Positions 33,849 to 43,000 of a stretch of 64,000 bases of DNA are shown here, piece by piece. Position numbers and translations under genes: made by a program. Below the pieces are notes generated by a model. That model did no database searches, was not told the DNA's origin, and worked only from the letters and a program-made list of their open reading frames with translations. This DNA comes from Marinibacterium profundimaris (lineage in GTDB: Bacteria; Pseudomonadota; Alphaproteobacteria; Rhodobacterales; Rhodobacteraceae): contig NZ_AQQR01000003.1 of assembly GCF_002210095.1 (NCBI RefSeq), forward strand, positions 1-64,000. The letters are read 5' to 3'. Every line of letters starts with the position of its first letter. The first letter of the stretch is position 1.

Positions 33849-35183
33849 TCAGGCGCTCAGCGCGGCATGGATGTCCATCGCGGCATCCCGGCCCTCGGCC
33901 ACGGCGGTCACGGTCAGGTCCTCGCCGCCGGCGGCGCAATCGCCCCCGGCCCAGACCCCGGGCATCGAGGTGCGCCCGGGCCCCTCGACCGCGATCTTGC
34001 CGCCCTCGAGCGCCACGCCCTCGGGCACGGCGGAGAGAGACTGGCCGATGGCGACAAAGACCTGGTCGGCTGGCAGGCGGATCGTCTCGCCGGTCTCGAC
34101 CAGCTTGCCGTCCACGGTTTCGGTATAGGCGAGCTCGACCTCGGCCACGGATCCGTTGCCATGCACGGCGACGGGGGTGACGTTGAACATCAGCCGCACG
34201 CCCTTCGAGGCGGCAAGGTCCTGTTCATAGACGCTGGCGCCCATGGCCGGGCGGTCGCGGCGGTAGGCCATGGTCACGGTCTCGGCGCCCAGCAGACGGG
34301 ATTGCACGGCGGCATCCACCGCCGTCATGCCGCCACCGATGACCACCACGTCGCGGCCCACGGGCAGCGCCGACAGATCCTCGGCCTGGCGCAGGCCGGC
34401 GATGAAATCGACCGCCGGCACAACGCCGGTCCTGTCGCCCCCCTCGGCGCGCAGCGCGTTCACCCCAGCCAGCCCGATCGACAGGAAGACGGCGTCGTGC
34501 TCGGCCTTCAGCCCGTCCAGCGTCAGGCCGGCGCCAAGCGCCCTGCCCGTCTCGATCGTGATGCCGCCGATCTGCAGCAGCCAGTCGACCTCGGCCGCCG
34601 CGAATCCATCGGTGGACTTGTAGGCGGCGATGCCGAATTCGTTCAGCCCGCCGGGCTTCGGCCGGGCCTCGAACACCACCACGTCATGGCCCAGCATCGC
34701 CAGCCGGTGCGCGCAGGCCAGCCCCGCCGGCCCGGCGCCCACCACCGCGATGCTGCGGCCCGGCGGCTCGGCCCGGGTGAAGGGATGCACGCCCCTGGCC
34801 ATCAGCGCATCGGTCGCGTGGCGCTGCAGGCGGCCGATCTCTACCGGTTTGCCTTCGGCCGCCTCGCGCACGCAGGCCTCTTCACACAGCGTTTCCGTCG
34901 GGCAGACCCGGGCGCACATGCCGCCCAGGATGTTCTGGTCGAAAATCGTCCTTGCCGCCGCCTCCGGCTGGCCGGTCTGGATCTGGCGGATGAACAGCGG
35001 GATGTCGATCGAGGTCGGACAGGCCGTCACACAGGGCGCGTCGTGGCAGAAGTAGCAGCGGTCCGCCGCCACCGAGGCCTCGTGCGCGGCATAGGGCGCG
35101 TGCAGATCCTTGAAATTGGCGGCGATCTCCTCGGAGGAGAGGCGTCCGGGCGCGATCCCCGGAGCGCGACTGGGCGTGGCCAT
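33849..35183 (-). CDS. preT: dihydropyrimidine dehydrogenase subunit PreT
   Basis: 444 residues from ATG 35183 (GGGAGA upstream). The N-terminal cysteine-rich domain typical of GltD/PreT carries two 4Fe-4S motifs (CYFCHDAPCVTACP and CARVCPTETLCEEAC). The FAD Rossmann motif is VVGAGPAGLACA and the NAD(P) motif VVIGGGMTAVDAA, with the closing GVWAGGDCAAGG that binds FAD. It feeds electrons from NAD(P)H to PreA. It is first in the operon; a degenerate RutR-box-like palindrome lies about 75-90 bp upstream of the start. Confidence 0.94.
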   Translation of the reverse strand: MATPSRAPGIAPGRLSSEEIAANFKDLHAPYAAHEASVAADRCYFCHDAPCVTACPTSIDIPLFIRQIQTGQPEAAARTIFDQNILGGMCARVCPTETLCEEACVREAAEGKPVEIGRLQRHATDALMARGVHPFTRAEPPGRSIAVVGAGPAGLACAHRLAMLGHDVVVFEARPKPGGLNEFGIAAYKSTDGFAAAEVDWLLQIGGITIETGRALGAGLTLDGLKAEHDAVFLSIGLAGVNALRAEGGDRTGVVPAVDFIAGLRQAEDLSALPVGRDVVVIGGGMTAVDAAVQSRLLGAETVTMAYRRDRPAMGASVYEQDLAASKGVRLMFNVTPVAVHGNGSVAEVELAYTETVDGKLVETGETIRLPADQVFVAIGQSLSAVPEGVALEGGKIAVEGPGRTSMPGVWAGGDCAAGGEDLTVTAVAEGRDAAMDIHAALSA

Positions 35184-35256
35184 GGCTGTCTCCCTCGTTG
35201 CTTGGCCTGTGCCGGGATGAACCCGGCCCATGGAGGAAGTCTGGCACAGGTTGAAA

Positions 35257-35274
35257 TTTTATCAATTGGTAAAA
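35257..35274. promoter_or_regulatory. degenerate RutR-like operator upstream of preT
   Basis: TTTTATCAATTGGTAAAA: 8-bp arms with one mismatch. Aligned to the 31351 site it keeps CAnnTGGT and the A/T flanks but has T-A in place of the G-C pairs. It is the only palindrome in the preT upstream region. Confidence 0.6.
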
Positions 35275-35336
35275 TATGTCTTGTGGCCAGCCCGGACCCG
35301 TCGCGCCGGTACGGGCGGGTATGTCTGCCCAAAACA

Positions 35337-35364
35337 AAGGCGCCGGACCAGGGGCCGGCGCCTT
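35337..35364 (-). terminator. intrinsic terminator after the 35430 gene
   Basis: A 10-bp perfect stem AAGGCGCCGG / CCGGCGCCTT with an 8-nt loop. On the minus strand the stem is followed by TGTTTTGGG, a good T-tract. Confidence 0.8.
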
Positions 35365-35429
35365 CGCATTCTATCGACGGGCTTCAGGGCCCTGAAACAC
35401 GGGTCCGGCCTGCGCCGGGACCCGGCGGA

Positions 35430-35939
35430 TCAGCCCTGTGCCGCCTGGCAGTTGATCAGCTCTTCGACGCCCTTCAGCGTGCCGTCCAGGCTGAGCGTGA
35501 CGGGCGGGTTGTCGCCCGCGGTCACGGTCATCTGGGTCTTCTTGGCGAATTCGTAGACCAGGGCCACGTTGTTGGTGAAGACGAAACCGCCGTACCAGGG
35601 GCCGTCGATGTAACCTTCGGATTCACCGTTGAATTCCACGCCCTCGAAGAGGAAGCTGACCGGTGCCTTGGCGCCTTCCTCGATGAAGGTCCAGTCCTCG
35701 GAATAGGCGGCGAAGAAGCCACCGTCGCGCAGCGGCAGCAGGCCGAACTGCAGCAGGATTCCGTTGTCGAAGGTCTTCTCCATCAGGCAGCCATTGCCCG
35801 CGTTTTCCTCGACCACGATGTTCCAGTCACCGACGGTCTTCCAGGCTTCCTGCGCCTGAGCGGCAGGGGTCAGGGCGGCCGCGAGGCCGGCGGCCACGGT
35901 AAAGGCGGCGGTGCGGCTGGCAATGAACTTGGTAAACAT
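35430..35939 (-). CDS. exported periplasmic protein, unknown
   Basis: 169 residues with a signal peptide (MFTKFIASRTAAFTVAAGLAAALTPAAQAQ), then beta-rich sequence starting KTVGDWNIVVEENAGNGCLMEK. It has two cysteines (NGCLMEK and INCQAAQ near the C-terminus) that could form a disulfide. The sense of the opening (GDWxIxxxxxxxGCxM) recalls the invasion-associated locus B style of small periplasmic proteins, but I would not name it. It is single-gene with its own terminator. Confidence 0.7.
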   Translation of the reverse strand: MFTKFIASRTAAFTVAAGLAAALTPAAQAQEAWKTVGDWNIVVEENAGNGCLMEKTFDNGILLQFGLLPLRDGGFFAAYSEDWTFIEEGAKAPVSFLFEGVEFNGESEGYIDGPWYGGFVFTNNVALVYEFAKKTQMTVTAGDNPPVTLSLDGTLKGVEELINCQAAQG

Positions 35940-36570
35940 GTTGTCCCTCTTCTTTATTAACTGACACGTGCGCCCAGCATGACCCTGTCATGCAAAGGCC
36001 AGATGACATTGACCCCATGATCGGGGAAAAACCAAGCGAATTCCGAAGCGTGGCCGGATCGTGACGGCGACAGGCTGGAAATTGCCGTAAGGTCAGAACC
36101 GCGGGCCGGCCATGGGCCCGGCACGCCCCGGCCGGGCTCGGGCGGCCCTGCCCCGATCTTGTCATGCTGACGCCCGCACCACACCACATGATGATGCAAC
36201 AAGGCCACGCCCGGCAGATCGCCGGGTCAGCGAGACCGCAAAGACATGGCCCGATGCCCGCCAGCAGAGCAGATCCGACCCCGCGCGCATATCACGCGGG
36301 TCTCACAGCTCCGACAGGCATGACACCCTGCCTGCGCCCGTCTATACAGAACCAAAGGTGCAACACGCAGAGGTTGCATCCAGCCAGTTGAGACCAAAGA
36401 CCTTTGTCGCCATTTTCCTTGATGCACAGCGCCTTGTCGCACGTCTTGACCGTTCGGGTCCAGGCGCACGCAGCCCGCGCCATCGAATCGACGCACCAGG
36501 GCGCGAAGGTGCCGGGACCGTTCGGCCCAATGGTCCCAGGACCGAAATTCCTTCGACACGAGGTGTCCGC
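35940..36570. promoter_or_regulatory. 631-bp gap upstream of the HisD paralogue
   Basis: No gene is supported on either strand. At 36359-36378 there is an inverted repeat TGCAAC-N8-GTTGCA, and around it CAAAGGT (36353-36359) pairs with ACCTTTG (36400-36406). Both suggest a regulator site about 170-200 bp before the dehydrogenase ATG. The remainder is GC-rich without recognisable motifs. Confidence 0.4.
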
Positions 36571-37929
36571 ATGACCATCCGTCATCTCAAACGCGCCGAT
36601 CCCCGGCCGGCCTCCGAATCCGCCGACCTTCGCGAGACGGTGAGAGAGATGCTGGAACGGATCGAGGCCGACGGCGCGCCGGCGGTGCTCGACTATGCCC
36701 GGACGCTGGATCACTGGGAGGGACCGGCCGAGCTGTCGGACGAGGCCCGCGCCGCCGCCATCGCCCGCGTGGATGACGACCAGCGCGCGCTGATCGGGCT
36801 GGCGCATGACAACATCCGCCGCTTTGCCGAGGCGCAGAAGGCCACGTTGCAGGATTGCGCGGTCGAGCTGCGACCGGGCCACTGGGCCGGGCAGAAGCAG
36901 ATCCCGGTGGCGAGCGCGGGCTGCTACGTGCCGGGCGGGCGATATATCCATGTCGCCTCGGCGCTGATGACGATCACCACGGCGAAGGTGGCGGGCGTGG
37001 GCACGATCCTCGCGGCCTCGCCGCCGCAGCCGGGCAGCGGCATTCCCGACGCGGTGATCTACGCGATGGACCTGGCCGGAGCGGACCGGATCCTGACGCT
37101 GGGCGGGGTGCAGGCGATCGCGGCCATGGCCTTCGGGCTGTTCGGCTGCCCCGAAGCCAACATCCTGGCCGGCCCCGGAAATTCCTATGTGGCCGAAGCG
37201 AAACGCCAGCTGTTCGGGCGCGTCGGCATCGACATGTTCGCCGGCCCCACCGACAGTCTGGTGCTGGCCGACGACAGCGCCGACCCCGAGATCGTCGCCT
37301 GGGACCTTGTCGGTCAGGCCGAACATGGCGTCGACAGCCCGGTGTGGCTGGCCACCACCTGCCAGCCGCTGGCCGAGGAGGTGATGCGCCTGATCCCGAC
37401 CCTGATCGACAGCCTGCCCGAGCGCAACGGTCACCTGGCGCGCGTCTCCTGGGCGGACCGGGGCGAGGTCATGCTGTGCGACAGCCGCGAGGAGATGGTC
37501 GAGATCTCGGAGGCCTATGCGCCCGAGCACCTGCATGTGCAGGCGCGCGATCTCGATTGGTGGCTTGAGCGGCTGAGCACCTACGGGTCGCTCTTCCTGG
37601 GCCAGGAGACGACGGTGGCCTTCGGCGACAAGGTTTCGGGGCCGAACCACGTGCTGCCGACCAGCGGTGCGGCACGCTACACCGGCGGGCTGTCTGTACA
37701 GAAGTTCACCAAGACGGTGACCTGGCAGCGCACCGACCGGGCCGCGATGCCCGAGCTGGCGCGCGCCACCGCGGGGATCAGCCGGGCCGAAGGGATGGCC
37801 GCCCACGCGGCCTCGGCCGAGGTGCGGCTGGAAAAGCTGACAGATGACAGCGCGAAGGGAGCGGCAGCAGAGCCCGGTGATGGTGATGCCGCCGGGACGC
37901 AGGCCAAGCGAAAGGCCCGCGTGGCCTGA
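36571..37929 (+). CDS. HisD-family dehydrogenase paralogue (HpsN-like)
   Basis: 452 residues from ATG 36571 (GAGGTG upstream). It has the histidinol dehydrogenase fold with conserved metal and catalytic elements: QAEHGVDSPVWL (Gln and His ligands), the YAPEHLHV Glu-His pair, DKVSGPNHVLPTSGAARY and IDMFAGPTDSLVLADD. No his genes are nearby, and details such as RHLKRADPRPASESADLRETVREML and ASAGCYVPGGRYIHVASALMT resemble the HisD paralogues that oxidise other polyols, notably HpsN (2,3-dihydroxypropane-1-sulfonate dehydrogenase) of marine Rhodobacteraceae. The C-terminus carries an extra ~30-residue Ala/Gly/Lys tail. True histidinol dehydrogenase is the alternative. Confidence 0.82.
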   Translation: MTIRHLKRADPRPASESADLRETVREMLERIEADGAPAVLDYARTLDHWEGPAELSDEARAAAIARVDDDQRALIGLAHDNIRRFAEAQKATLQDCAVELRPGHWAGQKQIPVASAGCYVPGGRYIHVASALMTITTAKVAGVGTILAASPPQPGSGIPDAVIYAMDLAGADRILTLGGVQAIAAMAFGLFGCPEANILAGPGNSYVAEAKRQLFGRVGIDMFAGPTDSLVLADDSADPEIVAWDLVGQAEHGVDSPVWLATTCQPLAEEVMRLIPTLIDSLPERNGHLARVSWADRGEVMLCDSREEMVEISEAYAPEHLHVQARDLDWWLERLSTYGSLFLGQETTVAFGDKVSGPNHVLPTSGAARYTGGLSVQKFTKTVTWQRTDRAAMPELARATAGISRAEGMAAHAASAEVRLEKLTDDSAKGAAAEPGDGDAAGTQAKRKARVA

Positions 37930-38103
37930 AACGGCGCGGTGCGGTCAAGCATCGGGCATTCAAGGGCAAGGGCGTGAAGCCGACAATGGATCGGTCGGTA
38001 CAATGCACGGCTTCCGGCGCATAAATCGTTGCGTTCATGGGAGATTTCACCCAGAAATAGCCCCGGGGGCAAGCAGGCGGCGAAGGGTGCGGAGACTCCG
38101 ACC

Positions 38104-38655
38104 ATGGCGACAACCAACAGTGAAACGGGACCCTCGGGCGACAGCGCCGTGGGGACGGCACAGGATGACGGCGCACCTGGCGCTGCGGCGTCCGGCGCGG
38201 TATCCGCGCAACCGGCCGCAGGCGATGGCGGCACGGCCGCGGCCCCGACGCCCGGATCGGCCGGCACCGCTGCCGGTACCACGGTCGACACCACGACTGA
38301 CACCACGGCCACCGCGACGATGACAGAGGATCCGGCGCCCGATGCCTGGGCCGCCCCGGGCGAGACCGACAGCTTCGCCATGTACGGGCTGATCACCCTG
38401 GGCTTCCTGCTGTTCATCGTGATCTGGATCTACGCCATCTTCGACCGCTACGCCGAACGGCGCGGCGGGACCACACCGCTGCGCACGACGATCCCGACCA
38501 TGCTGACGATCGGGCTGGCCTATGACCTGCTGCCGCCGCTGGAGAGTTTCAGCATCCTGCTGCCCCTGTCGCTGATCGCGGCCGCGCTGGCACGCGACAT
38601 CGCGCTGTGGATCAAGCCGGAATCGGACGAGTTCCCGGGAGGTTACCGGAGATGA
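38104..38655 (+). CDS. small membrane protein partner of HlyD adaptor, unknown
   Basis: 183 residues from ATG 38104. The first ~90 are low-complexity Thr/Ala/Gly/Asp, rich in TTVDTTTDTTATAT-like runs. Then come three hydrophobic segments: MYGLITLGFLLFIVIWIYAIF, a second around TIPTMLTIGLAYDLLPP, and FSILLPLSLIAAALARDIALW. Its stop overlaps the next start by ATGA. The layout resembles small inner-membrane proteins paired with HlyD-type adaptors in the YibI/YibH manner, but no family is certain. Confidence 0.65.
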   Translation: MATTNSETGPSGDSAVGTAQDDGAPGAAASGAVSAQPAAGDGGTAAAPTPGSAGTAAGTTVDTTTDTTATATMTEDPAPDAWAAPGETDSFAMYGLITLGFLLFIVIWIYAIFDRYAERRGGTTPLRTTIPTMLTIGLAYDLLPPLESFSILLPLSLIAAALARDIALWIKPESDEFPGGYRR

Positions 38656-39872
38656 TCGAGCTTCTGATCACCTGTTTCCCGCTGCTGATCCGCGTGGCCT
38701 ACCTGCGCCTGCGCAAGCGCGAGATCACGGTCTATGCCGTGCACCGTGCGATCTTTGTCTGGATGGTGCTGTTTTTCGCGCTGATCTTCACGATCGAGTA
38801 TTACCACCCCGACAGCCGCAACGCGCTGATCCCCTTCCGGATCGTGCCGGTGGTGCCCGAAACGTCGGGCACGGTGACCGAGATCATGGTCGTGGGCGGC
38901 CAGCAGGTGAAGAGGGGCGACCTTCTCTTCACCATCGACGACAGTTCGGAACAGGCCGCCGTCGCCGCGTCCCAGGCGCAGGTGGCGGAGGTGCAAAGCC
39001 AGATCGCGCTGGCCAAGTCCGAAGTGCAGGAAGCCCAGGCCGAGGTGCTGCGCGCCCAGGCCGACCAGGCTGAGGCCGAGCTGACGATGACCAATCTCGA
39101 ACGGCTGGGCCAGGAGAATTCTCCGGCCTATGCCGAGGACAAGTACCTGCGTGCCAAGGACCGGTTCGACGCCGCCTCGGCCGAGGTGTCGGCGGCGGAA
39201 TACAAGGTGCAGTCGCTGCAATTGCAGGTCGATCAGGTGCTGCCCGCGCAGCTGACGGCGGCGAAGGCGCAGCTGAACCAGAAACAGGTGGAGCTGTCGA
39301 AGACCCGCGTCACCGCGATGGTGGACGGGCGGATCGACCAGTTGACCCTGAACGTGGGGGATCGGGCCGCGCAGATTGCGCTGAACCCGTCCATGGTGAT
39401 CGTGCCCGACGTGTCCGAAGAATCTCCGCTGGAGATTGTCGGAGGGTTCTCGCAGGTCAACCGCGCCGTGCTGCACGAGGGCATGCCGGCCGAGGTCGCC
39501 TGTTCGACGAACATCAACAGCGGCATGAAGAATTCTGTCTTCCCGGCCCGCGTGACACGGGTGCAGGAGGCGGTGGCCACCGGCCAGCTTGGGCCGACCG
39601 GCTCGCTTTTGCAGCCCTCGCAGCAGATCCAGCGTGGCGGGCCCGGGGATCTGGTGGTCTATCTGCGGCTGGTCTATCCCGAACACCAGGCGATGCTGGT
39701 CGAGGGCAGCGGCTGCCTTGTGCAGGCCTATACGACGAAGATCAGCGGGCCGATGGCCGGGACCTTCATGGGCGAGGTGATCCAGGCCTGGGCGCTGGAA
39801 AAGGCGCTGATCATGCGGATGAAGGTCTGGATCATGCTGTTCATGGGCACGGGGCTGGGCGGCGAAGGCTAA
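38652..39872 (+). CDS. HlyD/EmrA-family periplasmic adaptor protein
   Basis: 406 residues from ATG 38652, overlapping the previous stop (ATGA). One N-terminal transmembrane helix (HRAIFVWMVLFFALIFTIEYY) is followed by a biotinyl-lipoyl-like half (VVPETSGTVTEIMVVGGQQVKRGDLLFTIDD), a long Ala/Gln/Glu coiled coil (about residues 100-210) and the second lipoyl half (KTRVTAMVDGRIDQLTLNVGD). Such adaptors connect an inner-membrane pump to an outer-membrane channel. No pump or TolC is encoded here, so the partner is the small upstream protein or something elsewhere. Confidence 0.86.
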   Translation: MIELLITCFPLLIRVAYLRLRKREITVYAVHRAIFVWMVLFFALIFTIEYYHPDSRNALIPFRIVPVVPETSGTVTEIMVVGGQQVKRGDLLFTIDDSSEQAAVAASQAQVAEVQSQIALAKSEVQEAQAEVLRAQADQAEAELTMTNLERLGQENSPAYAEDKYLRAKDRFDAASAEVSAAEYKVQSLQLQVDQVLPAQLTAAKAQLNQKQVELSKTRVTAMVDGRIDQLTLNVGDRAAQIALNPSMVIVPDVSEESPLEIVGGFSQVNRAVLHEGMPAEVACSTNINSGMKNSVFPARVTRVQEAVATGQLGPTGSLLQPSQQIQRGGPGDLVVYLRLVYPEHQAMLVEGSGCLVQAYTTKISGPMAGTFMGEVIQAWALEKALIMRMKVWIMLFMGTGLGGEG

Positions 39873-40010
39873 GCCCCTGCCCCGGCCGTGCCGGCGCTTT
39901 CGGTGTCAAAGTCTGGCCGTGGCGTCGCTGAGTGAGTCACCGATCGGCCCTGGCTGTGCCAGGGGATCGTCGTCGGGCCGTTGCCGGACCACCTCCAGAC
40001 AGCCGGGGCG

Positions 40011-43000
40011 TCACCCGGGGCTGATGTCGTGGACGTTCAGATCGTCGCCGCAGATCTCGCGGGCCAGCTCCACCACGTGTTCGTGGTGCGTGAAGTACAG
40101 CGCCTGCCCCTGCCGCCCCAACTCGCGCAGAAGACCCAGCGCGGCGGATGTGCGCGTGTTGTCAAAGGTTTCCATGATGTCATCGGCAACGAAGGGCAAG
40201 GCCACGCCGCGCGCGGAATAGTCCCGATAGCCCGCCAGCCGCAGCGCCAGGTAAAGCTGGAACCGTGTGCCCTTCGACATCTCGGATGCCGCGACCGAGC
40301 GATTGTCGCGCCCGCGGATGGCCAGCAAGGTCTCGGCCTCGCCCGCGGTACGGGTCTGCAGGTCGGTATAGGCGCCGGCGGTCAGGGTGCGGAACGCGTC
40401 GGCGGTGGCGGACAGCATCGCGGAGCGGTGGCTGTCCCGGTAGCGCGCCAGCGCCTGTTCCGCCGCAGCCAGCCCGATCTGCAGCCGCAGGTGACGCCGG
40501 GCCTTGTCGGACAGATCCACCAGCAGCGTCGCCTGCTGTTCGGCCAGCCGCGCCGCGGCATCGTCGCCGCCAAGCGCCTGCAGCGCGCCGGCGGTTAGCC
40601 GCGCCTCGCCGATGGCATCCTCCAGCTCGGTCTGCGCCGTTGCGAGATCCCCGTCGAGCCCCGCGCAGCGCGCCTCGACCTCGGGCAGGTCAGCCGCATC
40701 GAGGATTTCGGCGGCAGCGGCCATGTCCTCTGCCCCGAGGGCGGGCAGGATCTCCTGCCGGAGCCTGTCGATTTCATGCCGCAGCGTCTCGGCCTGCGCG
40801 GCGGTGGACAGCGCCGAGAGGAGGTCGCCGGCGCTGGCGATCGCCTGGGGTTGCGGCAGGGCACGGGCCTTGTCGGCGATGTCGGCAGCGATGTCCGACA
40901 AACGGCTGCGCGCCTCCTGTTCCGCCTGGCGCAGCTCGGCCAGCCGGGCCTGCCGGTCGGCATGGCGGGTCTCGGCCTCCTGCGCTGTGGCCAGCCGGGC
41001 GCGCAGGGCCGCGGCGGTGGCACCGGGTGTCTCCCGCTCGGGCTCCTGCAGGGCGGCCGCCATCCGGGCGACGGAGGTAGCGAAGCCGGCCTGGTCGGCC
41101 TCCATCGCGGCGATGCGGCTGGCGAGCCGGTCGCGTTCGGTGCGGGTTTCGAGCAGCGTGCGAAGGGCCGGAAGAGCGGTGAGGAAGGCGGCGGCGTCGT
41201 GGAGCGTCTCGGGCAGTGCCGTGCGGGCGCGGCTCCAGTCCGCCGACGCCGTATCGAGGGCGGTTCGGGTCTGATCCAGGGCGCGCGTCCGCGTCTCGCG
41301 GGACTGGCGCGCGGTGTCCAGCGCCTTGCGGTGCTCGGCGATACGGGCGGCCATTTCGGCGCGGCGCAGCTGCTCGGCGCGGGCACGGGCGGTCAGCGTG
41401 GCAAATGGCGTTCCGTCCGCCTCCGAAAGCCCAAGCGCGGCACACATGCGGGCGGCGGCGGCGGATTGCGCTGCCTGCGCCTCGGCCAGGGTCTGCCCGG
41501 CGCGCGCCAGCCTCGCCTGCGCCTCGTGCGCGCGATGAAGGTGATCGAGCCAGGCCGTGAGGTCGGCGGGGTCCAGTTCGGGCAGGCCGAAGCGGCTGCA
41601 AAGATCGCGGAAGTCCTGGAGGAGCGTGTCGTGGATCTCCTCGGCCCTCGCGTGTTCCGAGATGCGGGCCTCCAGCAAGGTTTGGGCGTCGATCGTCGCA
41701 AGCCTGCCGTCGCGCAGGCGGCCCAGCTGTTCGGCCATGCCCAGCCGGGCCTCCTGCAAGCTGTCGAGACGCAGCATCTCGGCATGGAAGAGCGCGGCGG
41801 TCTCGGATGTCAGCGCCGCGCTGTGGCGGGTCCAGCTGGTGTCGCGGGCGGCGCGCGCGGCCTCGGCCTGGGCATCCGTCACGAGGGAGGCATCGGCCTC
41901 CAGCGCCGTGCAGCGCGCCTGTGCCTGATCGCGCGACACCTGCGCCTCGGCCCGGCGCTCTTCGGCCCGGTCGAGGGTGCGGAGGGCGTCTGACCACCGG
42001 TCAAGGCGGCGGGCAAGCTGATCTCGGGAGAGGAGCAGCGGCGGCAGTGTATCCTCCGGGCCGGTCCAGGGCGTGAGCGCCGCGCGCGACGCGGCGAGGT
42101 CGGCCTGCGCCTCGGCCTGAGCCGCGCGGGCGCGCGACACGTCCCCGGCCAGGGTCTCGGGCTCCAGCTCTTCCAGCAGGGTGGCCAGATCGGGATCCGG
42201 CGTATCGGACGTATCGGGCGCGGCCTCGGTCGCCTTGACCAATGCAGCATCGGCCTCGGCCAGGTCCTGCGCGGCGCGGGTCGCGGCGCGCTCGGCCTCC
42301 TGCAGGGCGCGGGCGGCTGTTTCGGCTGTGGCAAGTGCCGGTGACGGCGGCGGCAGGGTCTCGTCGGGCAGCGACAGGTCACGGTGCAGCGCGCGGATCT
42401 CGCCCGCCAGTTCGGACAGCGACGCCCGGCGGCTGGGCAGGTCCCCCTCGGCCGAGAGCGCCCGGGCGCGCGGCTTGTCCATAAGCTGTCCCAGCGCCTC
42501 GGCATGGGTCAGGGCAAGCGGATCGCGGGGCGGCGTATCGCCCTCGGTCTCAAGCCGCGCGATGGCATCCGTGGCGCCGGACAGGCGCGTGCGGGCCTCG
42601 ACCTCGGCATCGCGCAGGGTCTCGGCCTCGGCCTGCCAATGGGCCGGCACGGCGGGCCAGTCGGCGATGGGCGCAAGGCGGCCCTGCAGGGCGTCATGCT
42701 CGGCGCGCAGGGGCAGGCAGCGGGCGATGGCGCGGGCGCGGTTGAGCTCGCGTTGCAGCGTCTCGCGCCGGGCGCGCGCCTCGGCCTCGCGGCTACGGGC
42801 GGCGGTGTCGGCGGCCTTCAGCTGGCGGTACCGGCTGGCGCTCAGGTCGATCTCGCGCAGCTGGCCCTGCAGCTCTTTCAGCGCGCGTTTTGCCTCGGCC
42901 AGCTCTGTCTTGCGGCCGCGCGGCTTGTGGAAGGCCTCGGCCTCCTCGCGCATCGTCTTCAGCTCGGCGCCCAGGTCCGACAGGCCGGCGGCGGCCGAGA

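Noticed and set aside
36571..37929. Plain annotation as the histidine-pathway hisD
   Set aside because: No his genes nearby and HpsN-like details; left as a HisD-family paralogue because the sequence alone cannot decide.
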